A stretch of 5,807 nucleotides of DNA from the NCBI GenBank assembly GCA_900546735.1, contig URDW01000127.1:1-5807 (forward strand), written 5' to 3'. Made by a program: the position numbers and the translations under genes. This document shows, piece after piece, positions 1 to 4,966 of this stretch; within the stretch, counting starts at the first letter, position 1, and the number at the start of each line of letters is the position of its first letter. The notes under the pieces are model-generated. The model was not told where the DNA came from. It searched no databases and saw only the letters and a list, made by a program, of their open reading frames with translations. Source of the DNA: an uncultured Oscillospiraceae bacterium (GTDB lineage Bacteria > Bacillota > Clostridia > Oscillospirales > Acutalibacteraceae).

Positions 1-67
1 CCCTTACATCAGGTGGGCTCTTTTTGTGCGGTCTGCTCAATCTGGGGCAGATCAGTAGGGGAGTCTT

Positions 68-439
68 TTACTTTGTTCGTGCAAATACATAAGTCTCGTG
101 CAGCCAGTCCAGCAGTTCCTCGTCCAGTTCTGCTTCGGAAAAGACGGGCACATGGTGCGTCCACCGGTTGGGGTAGGCTTCTACAGACTGCCAGATGCGC
201 GGCGAATCTTTTTGGTAAGCCAGGCCGAAAGATACCAAAAGATAGTCGCTGCGCCCGTTCACCTTTCGGCGCGGCAGCGAGACCATGGCAAAAATATGGC
301 GGCTGCAAAAAGAAATTTGCGTTTTGGAAACGCGCACATCAAAGTCCGGGCAGCGTGCAGTCAGTTTGGTGACCAGAGCTGCATAAAGGTTTTGCTGTTT
401 TTCGGCTTTGTCAAAAAAGAAAAGTTCGTCCAGTGTCAT
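68..439 (-). CDS. DUF5655 domain-containing protein
   Basis: This encodes a 123-residue protein of unknown function. It resembles the DUF5655 family (recognised from memory, not searched), in which a single small domain makes up the whole protein. Family-like signatures are the RVSKTQISF segment (residues 36-44), an AMVSLPRRKVNGR stretch (51-63), LLVSFGL (67-73), a DSPRI motif (78-82), the YPNRWTHH motif (89-96) and an acidic C-terminal helix DEELLDWL (106-113). There is no signal peptide or membrane segment, so it is probably cytoplasmic. An in-frame ATG exists 45 bases upstream at 484, but the ATG at 439 has a perfect AGGAGG five bases before it and gives the expected MTLDELFF beginning. 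The gene lies 168 bases downstream of the kinase-like gene on the same strand. I see neither a clear promoter nor a terminator for it. Members of this family are often annotated as transporters or hypothetical proteins without experimental basis, so no role is assigned. Confidence 0.82.
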   Translation of the reverse strand: MTLDELFFFDKAEKQQNLYAALVTKLTARCPDFDVRVSKTQISFCSRHIFAMVSLPRRKVNGRSDYLLVSFGLAYQKDSPRIWQSVEAYPNRWTHHVPVFSEAELDEELLDWLHETYVFARTK

Positions 440-607
440 TTTGACCTCCTGCAAAAAGATACGCGCCACCAAAAGCAAAGGCACAGCACATGGCGTGCCG
501 GAGCGTGTTTGGCATATATTTGCGAAAAAGCGGAATATTATGTTATGATAATGGCATAGAACGCGTGTCCATATGCGCTGAAAGTTTTGGATGCGTACAG
601 CCAGTGC
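440..607. other. Intergenic region, no gene seen
   Basis: This 168-base gap lies between two minus-strand genes. Apart from the ribosome binding site at 445-450, it holds an AT-rich patch (about 511-552) with a weak 5-base dyad, ATTAT (537-541) and ATAAT (548-552). No stem-loop with a T tract follows the kinase stop, and no well-spaced minus-strand promoter is visible, so whether the two flanking genes are cotranscribed is undecided. Confidence 0.5.
445..450 (-). promoter_or_regulatory. RBS of the DUF5655 gene
   Basis: AGGAGG on the minus strand, five bases before the ATG at 439. It decides the start in favour of 439 over the upstream in-frame ATG at 484, which has no comparable site. Confidence 0.8.
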
Positions 608-1165
608 TCAAAATCCAAAACGCTCTTTGATTTTTTGGGCCGCTTCTGCAGCCGGCAGGTCGCTGTTGTCGATCTTTATGTAGTTTTCAAACGAAATCTC
701 TCCGTCCAGGCTCTCCAGCCGGTAGTGCGCGTCGTCGTCCAGCAGGCGGCGGGTCGAGGTTGCAATGTCGTTTTTGGACTTTTTGTGTTTCAGCCGGTTC
801 TCACTGGTGTTTCTGCGCAGGCGGATCTCCTGCGGCGCCACAAGTTCGGCATAGTAAAACTGCGTGTCCTTGTTTTTGGCAGTAAAAATGGATTGGATGT
901 GCTCCACGTTTTTCCAGTCGTCCGGCTGGTCAAATGCCCACATAAATGTGAAAATCAGGCCGTATTTGTCGGTTTTTGCAAACTCTTCAAAAATCACTTC
1001 GCGCATTCTGTAAATGGCGTTGCCGTTGAATTCGCCAAAAATTTCCAGTACCGGCTCGATCGTCATGTGGTTGTGAAACAGCCGCAGATCAGTGATTTTT
1101 GTCAATTCCTGGCCAACGGTCATTTTGCCGACCGCCGCGTCGCCAAACAAAAACAGGACTTTCAC
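608..1165 (-). CDS. P-loop NTPase, small-molecule-kinase-like (AAA family ATPase)
   Basis: A 185-residue soluble protein with the fold signatures of the shikimate/adenylate-kinase superfamily. The P-loop is GDAAVGKMT (residues 8-16), where G8, G13 and K14 fit the Walker A pattern but Met15 stands where Ser or Thr is usual, followed by Thr16. The adjacent LFHNHMTIEPVL (29-40) and the LID-like arginine-rich stretch from LVAPQE (109-113) through RLRRNTSENRLKHKKSKND (115-133) are characteristic of a widespread but uncharacterised group annotated as AAA family ATPase or kinase. In related kinases the LID arginines clamp the phosphates; the substrate here is unknown. The start is GTG, chosen because GAGGTG lies five bases upstream and the P-loop follows immediately. 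The gene is divergent from the acetyltransferase gene, with a 124-base gap. No convincing promoter could be picked out there. Confidence 0.85.
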   Translation of the reverse strand: MKVLFLFGDAAVGKMTVGQELTKITDLRLFHNHMTIEPVLEIFGEFNGNAIYRMREVIFEEFAKTDKYGLIFTFMWAFDQPDDWKNVEHIQSIFTAKNKDTQFYYAELVAPQEIRLRRNTSENRLKHKKSKNDIATSTRRLLDDDAHYRLESLDGEISFENYIKIDNSDLPAAEAAQKIKERFGF

Positions 1166-1170
1166 ACGGT

Positions 1171-1176
1171 CACCTC
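1171..1176 (-). promoter_or_regulatory. RBS supporting the GTG start of the kinase-like gene
   Basis: GAGGTG on the minus strand, five bases upstream of the GTG at 1165. No in-frame ATG fits the P-loop position, so this site supports the non-ATG start. Confidence 0.65.
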
Positions 1177-1276
1177 ATTTTTTAGAATTTGCGTATAGTG
1201 CTGCACTTTTATTTTAGCACGCTGGTGTGCACATTTCTACAAAATGTTCAATAATTTTTTCTAAACTTTCTGCTTC

Positions 1277-1282
1277 GGAGGG
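1277..1282 (+). promoter_or_regulatory. RBS supporting the TTG start of the acetyltransferase gene
   Basis: GGAGGG lies seven bases before the TTG at 1290. The longer reading from the GTG at 1227 has no such site and adds 21 residues (serine- and cysteine-containing) that precede the GNAT fold. Confidence 0.7.
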
Positions 1283-1289
1283 TTGCGCT

Positions 1290-1802
1290 TTGCCTGAAAA
1301 AGATTTGGAAAAACTGTGTATCCGCCGTGTGACGGATGCGGCCGAATTGCCGCTTTGCGCCAGGGTCATCCGCGCTTCGTTTGCCACAGTGGCCGAAACG
1401 TTCGGCTTAACGCGCGAAAACTGTCCCGGCCACACGGCTTTTTTGACTGACGCGCAGCTGCAAAGGCGTTTTGCTGCCGGCGAACAGATGTATCTTTGCT
1501 TGTTTTCCGATCAGCCGGCTGGCTTCTTTGCCCTTTGTCCAAAAGGGAACGGTCGCACAGAACTGGAAAATCTGTCCGTCCTGCCGCAGTACCGCCGCCG
1601 GGGGGTGGGCAGTGCCATGCTGGATCTTGCGGCAACAACGGCGAAAAGCACGCTCGGCGCACAGCAGCTGACCATTGGCATTATGGATGAAAATGTGCCG
1701 CTGCGCCGCTGGTATGAAAAGCATGGCTTTGTATGCACCGGCCGGCGGCGGTTTGCACACCTGCCGTTTACAGTCTCTTTTTGGCAGAAAACGCTTGCTT
1801 GA
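1290..1802 (+). CDS. GNAT family N-acetyltransferase
   Basis: A 170-residue cytoplasmic acetyltransferase of the GCN5-related superfamily, which transfers the acetyl group of acetyl-CoA to an amine. The opening strand is LCIRRVTDAAEL (residues 9-20). Motif A is LSVLPQYRRRGVGSAMLD (95-112), where R102-R103-R104-G105-V106-G107 supplies the Q/R-x-x-G-x-G/A pyrophosphate loop. Motif B is ENVPLRRWYEKHGF (134-147), with the usual tyrosine and the GF turn. The length is typical of a single-domain GNAT. The start is read as TTG at 1290 because of GGAGGG seven bases upstream; a GTG at 1227 would give 191 residues. The gene is transcribed away from the kinase-like gene and ends 17 bases before a strong stem-loop. 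The acceptor substrate cannot be told from sequence; small molecules, antibiotics and protein N-termini are all possible in this superfamily. Confidence 0.9.
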   Translation: MPEKDLEKLCIRRVTDAAELPLCARVIRASFATVAETFGLTRENCPGHTAFLTDAQLQRRFAAGEQMYLCLFSDQPAGFFALCPKGNGRTELENLSVLPQYRRRGVGSAMLDLAATTAKSTLGAQQLTIGIMDENVPLRRWYEKHGFVCTGRRRFAHLPFTVSFWQKTLA

Positions 1803-1818
1803 TTTGTATTTAAAGATA

Positions 1819-1847
1819 AAAAGTCCCGTCTGCAGGACGGGACTTTT
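1819..1847. terminator. Bidirectional rho-independent terminator
   Basis: Perfect 12-base inverted repeat AAAAGTCCCGTC (1819-1830) and GACGGGACTTTT (1836-1847) with the 5-base loop TGCAG. The core is seven G/C-rich pairs flanked by A/T runs, so a U tract follows the stem on either strand (four U on plus, five on minus). It sits between the convergent acetyltransferase (stop at 1802) and alcohol dehydrogenase (stop at 1892) and can end both transcripts. Confidence 0.93.
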
Positions 1848-1891
1848 GCTTCTGCCTATTTTGCGTGAAAAGCGGCGCACTGCTGCACAGC

Positions 1892-3067
1892 TTAACGATA
1901 TGCCTTTTCAAACACACCGGCACAGTCGATGTCGTTCATTTCGCAGGGGTTTGCCAAAAACAGGCCGCCCATCGTTTCGCGCGCGTTTACGGCCAGTGTC
2001 ATAAATTCATCGGGCTGAATGCCGTAGTTGCTCATCTTCAGGTCAGCCACGCCGCAGGCTTCCTGCAGCTTTACAAGTGCTGTAATGAAATCCTCCGGCT
2101 TGTCGGCATTTTCCATGCCCATGGCTTTGGCCATCTTTACAAACTGTTCGTCGCAGGCGTGGCGTTCAATAAAGTATTCGGCAAACGCTTTGGAGATCAT
2201 GATGAGTCCGGCGCCGTGCGGCAGGTCGTGGTGGTAAGCGCTCATGGCGTGCTCCATGGAATGCTGCGCGGTCGTGGAAGTCAGCTGCATCGTCATGCCG
2301 GCCAGTGTGCTGCCGTAGGCAACGTGTTCTCTCGCCTCCAGGTCGTTGCCGTCAGCCACGGCGCGGGGCAGGTATTTGGCAATGTTTTCAATGGCCGAAA
2401 GGGCGATCGCTTCGCTTAAAATGTTGACGCCGTTTGACATCATAACTTCGGTGTTGTGGAACAGCGCGTCAAAACCCTGGTACGCCGTATATTTCGGCGG
2501 CACGGTTTTCATCAGCTCGGGGTCTACCACAGCCAGAACGGGGGTCAGTTCGGTGCGGCCGAAGCCGATTTTTTCTTTTGTCTCGGGGTTCGAGATCACG
2601 CCCCAGCAGTTGATCTCGGAACCGGTGCCGGCCGTCAGCGTGATGGTCACGATCGGCAGGCCGGGGTTTGCAAGCGGCTGGCCTTTGCCGGTGCCGCCGT
2701 TTACATAGTCCCAAAGGTCGCCGTCGTTCGTGGCCATGGCCGAAATGGCCACGGCGCTGTCCAGCACGGCGCCGCCGCCCAGGGCAACAATGAAGTCGCA
2801 GCCGTTTTCGCGGGCAAACGCCGCGCCTTCCATGACCATGTCTTTCAGTGGGTTTTCCATTACCTTTGCAAATTCCGCCGCTTCCACGCCGGCCTGCGCC
2901 AGCTGTGCCAGGGTGCGGTCGTAGGCGCCGCTGACTTTTGCCGACTTGCCGCGCGACATCAAAAGCATGGCTTTTTTGCCGGGCATCTGCTGTTTGCCAA
3001 GGTCGTTCAGCGCGCCGCTGCCAAACAAAATGCGGGTCGGGTTGTTAAAATCAAAATGCATGTTCAT
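1892..3067 (-). CDS. Iron-containing alcohol dehydrogenase
   Basis: A 391-residue group III (Fe-dependent) alcohol dehydrogenase that would interconvert alcohols and aldehydes or ketones with NAD(P)H. The N-terminal Rossmann-like half carries the glycine loop LGGGAVLDSA (residues 96-105). The C-terminal helical half carries the metal site: D200 and H204 (GFDALFH), H269 (in AQHSMEH) and H284 (in DLPHG), aligned by pattern to the Asp/His/His/His ligands of FucO-type enzymes. Length and order match the family. At the cofactor-specificity loop (SRGKS, 38-42) there is no acidic residue and there are two basic ones, which hints at NADPH; this is inference. The spacing from H273 to H284 is one residue longer than in FucO. 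The ATG at 3067 is preceded by AAAGGA nine bases upstream; a second ATG at 3061 fits the site less well. The gene is head-to-head with a MerR regulator and has a MerR-type promoter, so it is probably induced by an aldehyde or related electrophile. Substrate unknown. Confidence 0.95.
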   Translation of the reverse strand: MNMHFDFNNPTRILFGSGALNDLGKQQMPGKKAMLLMSRGKSAKVSGAYDRTLAQLAQAGVEAAEFAKVMENPLKDMVMEGAAFARENGCDFIVALGGGAVLDSAVAISAMATNDGDLWDYVNGGTGKGQPLANPGLPIVTITLTAGTGSEINCWGVISNPETKEKIGFGRTELTPVLAVVDPELMKTVPPKYTAYQGFDALFHNTEVMMSNGVNILSEAIALSAIENIAKYLPRAVADGNDLEAREHVAYGSTLAGMTMQLTSTTAQHSMEHAMSAYHHDLPHGAGLIMISKAFAEYFIERHACDEQFVKMAKAMGMENADKPEDFITALVKLQEACGVADLKMSNYGIQPDEFMTLAVNARETMGGLFLANPCEMNDIDCAGVFEKAYR

Positions 3068-3095
3068 AAATCTTGTTCCTTTCTTTTATAAATTC

Positions 3096-3116
3096 GTCCT
3101 GCGGGATTGACAGGAC
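3096..3116 (-). repeat. Inverted repeat in the dehydrogenase leader
   Basis: GTCCTG (3096-3101) and CAGGAC (3111-3116) form a perfect 6-base inverted repeat around a 9-base loop. It lies inside the predicted dehydrogenase mRNA leader, about 28 bases before the start codon, and its right arm overlaps the putative -35 box of merR at 3107-3112. It has no T tract, so it is not an intrinsic terminator. It could be a leader hairpin, a second protein-binding site, or chance. Confidence 0.45.
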
Positions 3117-3135
3117 TTGCTTTTAGGTGTAGTAT
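3107..3135 (+). promoter_or_regulatory. Putative promoter of the merR-family gene
   Basis: TTGACA at 3107-3112 is a perfect -35 box. Seventeen bases later TAGTAT (3130-3135) is a 4/6 match to the -10 box. Transcription would start near 3142, at the edge of the inverted repeat at 3144-3159, so a regulator bound there could repress its own gene. The -10 is weak and nearby registers (for example TATAAG at 3133) are alternatives. Confidence 0.5.
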
Positions 3136-3167
3136 AAGTATAGAACCTAAAGTTAGGTTTAAGTCAA
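3131..3167 (-). promoter_or_regulatory. MerR-type promoter of the alcohol dehydrogenase gene
   Basis: On the minus strand TTGACT (3162-3167) is the -35 box and TATACT (3137-3142) the -10 box, separated by exactly 19 bases (3143-3161). Such an over-long spacer is the hallmark of promoters that MerR-family activators untwist, because RNA polymerase alone uses 17 poorly shifted to 19. A second TATACT directly follows at 3131-3136 but would give a 25-base spacer. The transcript would begin near 3130, leaving a leader of about 60 bases. Confidence 0.85.
3144..3159. promoter_or_regulatory. Operator for the divergent MerR-family regulator
   Basis: AACCTAA (3144-3150) and TTAGGTT (3153-3159) are perfect 7-base inverted arms around AG. 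The dyad sits wholly inside the 19-base spacer of the dehydrogenase promoter, where MerR-family dimers bind. The regulator gene starts 54 bases further on. Binding of this particular protein is inferred from position. Confidence 0.85.
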
Positions 3168-3213
3168 GCGTGTTCACAAAAAGTTTAAATTTGTTTGGAA
3201 AAGAGGGCGTTTT

Positions 3214-3645
3214 ATGTTTTATTCGATCGGCGAGGTCGCCGGCATGACCGGCGTGGCCGTGTCCACTCTGCGTTATTATGACCGCGAGGGATTTTTCCCC
3301 GAAATGTCGCGTTCCAGCGGCGGCATCCGCGTTTTTTCGGAAAAAGAGATCCGGACCCTGCGCGTGGTCGAGTGCTTAAAGCACGCCGGCATGAGCATTA
3401 AGGATATTAAGGAGTTTTTGGTCTGGTGCCAGCAGGGCGATGCGTCGCTGCAGAAGCGCCACGACATGTTCCACCGCCGCCTGCAGGAGGTGGACAAACA
3501 GATCGAAGCTCTGCAAAATACGCGCCGTATGCTGGAGTACAAGTGCTGGTATTATGACACGGCGCTTGAAAAAGGTTCGGAGGCCGCAGTGCGCCAGCTG
3601 CCGGACGAGGAAGTGCCGCCAAAGCTGCGCCCTTACCGGCTTTAA
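3214..3645 (+). CDS. MerR family transcriptional regulator, AdhR/NmlR-like
   Basis: A 143-residue DNA-binding activator. The winged-helix N-terminus is typical: YSIGEVAGMTGVAVSTLRYYD (3-23, written here in two parts as YSIGEVAGMTG then VAVSTLRYYD) for the helix-turn-helix, a GGIRVFSEKEI wing (36-46), and the second helix pair ending near residue 72. A long helix (about 76-115), rich in charged residues, should form the antiparallel dimer coiled coil. The tail KCWYYDTALEKGSE (110-123) and Cys54 in VECLKHAGMS resemble AdhR/NmlR regulators, in which a cysteine at about 52-54 reacts with aldehydes or other electrophiles. Cys72 and Cys111 are also present. There is no metal-binding cysteine pair of the MerR/CueR sort. 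The ATG has GAGGG six bases upstream. The gene is divergent from the iron alcohol dehydrogenase, the likely target, and is followed by a strong stem-loop. The effector assignment is by similarity only. Confidence 0.92.
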   Translation: MFYSIGEVAGMTGVAVSTLRYYDREGFFPEMSRSSGGIRVFSEKEIRTLRVVECLKHAGMSIKDIKEFLVWCQQGDASLQKRHDMFHRRLQEVDKQIEALQNTRRMLEYKCWYYDTALEKGSEAAVRQLPDEEVPPKLRPYRL

Positions 3646-3676
3646 ACGGCAACTGCACTTTGCGGAAAATATGCGC

Positions 3677-3706
3677 AAAAGGCCAAGCTTTACGCTTGGC
3701 CTTTTT
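3677..3706. terminator. Bidirectional rho-independent terminator
   Basis: AAAAGGCCAAGC (3677-3688) and GCTTGGCCTTTT (3694-3705) are perfect 12-base inverted arms with the 5-base loop TTTAC; T runs follow on both strands (five T on plus, four on minus). It lies 31 bases after the merR stop and 29 bases beyond the stop of the convergent flavodoxin gene, and should end both transcripts. Confidence 0.93.
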
Positions 3707-3735
3707 GTTATGTCGAGTAGTGGTTGCAGGTTTCT

Positions 3736-4263
3736 TTATTTGTTTAGGTACACTAAAAGCGGTGTCAGGTATTTTTTGTCTGTCCAGTCGCAGCTTTTCC
3801 CGCGCGCCTCCATCAGTGCCTGCTGCCACGGCGCAAAGGTGGCCGGGTCGGCTTTTTCAAGTGATTTTTGCAGCAGCCTGCAAAGCGTGCGGTCGACCGG
3901 GTTCATAGCGCTTTCGTTCCAGGCGCCGCGGCAGTAAAAACAGGGTGTGCCCTGCAGCTCGCCGCCAAAATTGTGTGCGCAAAGCTCGTCAAAAGTCTTT
4001 TGGTCAAACGGCGAGGCGCCCACGCAAAACACCGCCAGCTTTTTGCCGGCAAGCGCTTGCCGGTTCTTTTTCAAAAACGAAAGTCCGGCAATGCCGCTGG
4101 CGTAGATCCCGCCGCCCAGCACGACCGTGTCGCAGTCTTTCCAGTCCTGCACCGTCGCCTCTTTCAGCGTTTTGCAGGCAAATCCGGTCGCTTCGGCCAG
4201 CCAGTTCGCATATTTCCCCGTGGCGCCGTATCTCGATTTGTAAAGAATAATGCCTTTTCCCAT
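3736..4263 (-). CDS. Flavodoxin domain-containing protein (HemG-like, Flavodoxin_5 type)
   Basis: A 175-residue flavodoxin-fold protein expected to bind FMN and carry electrons in the cytoplasm. The first strand and phosphate loop are IILYKSRYGATGKYANWL (5-22), with S10-R-Y-G-A-T15 as the FMN phosphate-binding loop. A second loop, VVLGGGIYASGI (47-58), is typical of the HemG/Flavodoxin_5 group, and FCVGASPF (79-86) forms the third flavin-contacting region. The C-terminal part VDRTLCRLLQKSL (123-135) matches the region after the family's FYxRG motif, here CFYCRGAW (108-115), which contains a CxxC. Protoporphyrinogen oxidase (HemG) has this fold, but nothing nearby concerns haem, so that name is not applied. 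The ATG at 4263 has GGAGG a few bases upstream. The gene follows the LUD gene by 41 bases on the same strand and is probably cotranscribed with it. The electron partner is unknown. Confidence 0.87.
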   Translation of the reverse strand: MGKGIILYKSRYGATGKYANWLAEATGFACKTLKEATVQDWKDCDTVVLGGGIYASGIAGLSFLKKNRQALAGKKLAVFCVGASPFDQKTFDELCAHNFGGELQGTPCFYCRGAWNESAMNPVDRTLCRLLQKSLEKADPATFAPWQQALMEARGKSCDWTDKKYLTPLLVYLNK

Positions 4264-4304
4264 GTCTGCCTCCGGTGCTGTGATGATAAGTTTTCTATCT
4301 CGTA

Positions 4305-4949
4305 TTAATACCCCAGGTTTTCGTTCACCAAAATGATTTTAATGCGGTTCTTATGGCGCTGGCGGGCCGATACGACGTAGTTGCAGCAGATGCGCCCGTC
4401 AGACGTGCAGCCTTCGCACAGCTGCGGCGCTTCGTTCAGAAGCGAGACACATTTGTTTTCTTTTTCACAGTAGGTGGCGCAGTGCAGGCGCTTGGTGTTC
4501 AGCGGTGCCGCCACCGTTTTGACACGTTCGATCGCCGCGTCCAGATCGGGCACGATCTTGTTGCGCCCGGCTACGATGATGACCTGCTTCGGGCCGTAAA
4601 CGATGCAGGCCACACGGTTGGAATTGCCGTCTACATTGTAAAGTTCGCCGTTTTCGGTGATCGCGTTCGAGGAGCAGAAGTAGCTGTCGCACCCAAACGC
4701 CTGCACATAGCAGTCGCGGATCGTGTCGGGCGTTGCCTTGCGGCGGTCGATAAACTGGTAATCGCCGCTGTCCAGCAGTTCCATTACGCCGGTCTGCAGC
4801 AGCGTTTCACTGCCGCCGTTTGCAACGCTTTCGCCCGGGTGGATCAGCGTTTTTACAAGCGGCACAACGTCTTTTGCGCTTTCCACAAAAAACGGCTGCA
4901 TGTTGTTCTTTTCCAGGTTTTTCATGGTCTTTTCAATCGTTTTATCCAT
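4305..4949 (-). CDS. LUD-domain protein (lactate utilisation protein C-like)
   Basis: A 214-residue stand-alone LUD (formerly DUF162) protein. The family includes LutC/YkgG and the LUD portion of LutB, which take part in L-lactate oxidation; the role of single-domain clostridial forms is not established. Signatures are the N-terminal helix MDKTIEKTMKNLEKNNM, the GESVANGGSETLLQTGV segment (39-55), SSNAITENGELYNVDGNSNR (93-112) with its TxxGxLxNxDGxGNR-like pattern, and YGPKQVIIVAGRNKIV (118-133). The C-terminal tail is cysteine-rich: C157, C161, C167, C178, C181, C188 and C189, resembling the family's CVxCxSxDRICN ending but longer. This suggests a metal or Fe-S site (inference). The ATG at 4949 is preceded by AAAGGAG. 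It starts 17 bases after the YifB stop, and the ribosome site occupies that gap, so cotranscription is likely. No lutA or lutB is in the window. Confidence 0.9.
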   Translation of the reverse strand: MDKTIEKTMKNLEKNNMQPFFVESAKDVVPLVKTLIHPGESVANGGSETLLQTGVMELLDSGDYQFIDRRKATPDTIRDCYVQAFGCDSYFCSSNAITENGELYNVDGNSNRVACIVYGPKQVIIVAGRNKIVPDLDAAIERVKTVAAPLNTKRLHCATYCEKENKCVSLLNEAPQLCEGCTSDGRICCNYVVSARQRHKNRIKIILVNENLGY

Positions 4950-4966
4950 TTTTGTTCTCCTTTCGT

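Noticed and set aside
32..52. Inverted repeat TCTGC/GCAGA as a terminator after the DUF5655 gene
   Set aside because: Only five pairs with a 10-base loop and no T tract on the minus strand; not a credible intrinsic terminator. Bases 1-67 hold no supportable feature.
440..484. Upstream ATG at 484 as the start of the DUF5655 gene, giving a hydrophobic N-terminus
   Set aside because: The perfect AGGAGG lies inside this extension, directly in front of the ATG at 439, and the family begins there; the apparent signal-like stretch is leader DNA.
520..549. Plus-strand promoter-like pair TTGCGA and TATGAT with an 18-base spacer
   Set aside because: No plus-strand gene follows before the minus-strand kinase-like gene; the region is AT-rich and the match is likely chance.
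587..1198. Long plus-strand open frame of about 203 codons over the kinase-like gene
   Set aside because: It is antisense to a gene with clear family motifs and its translation has no recognisable domain; a shadow frame.
1865..3091. Two long plus-strand open frames (about 184 and 211 codons) over the dehydrogenase gene
   Set aside because: Both are antisense to a full-length enzyme with intact metal ligands; GC-rich codon bias keeps the opposite frame open.
3131..3142. Tandem TATACT repeat as a second functional -10 box
   Set aside because: The second copy would give a 25-base spacer from the only good -35 box; the 19-base register fits the operator placement.
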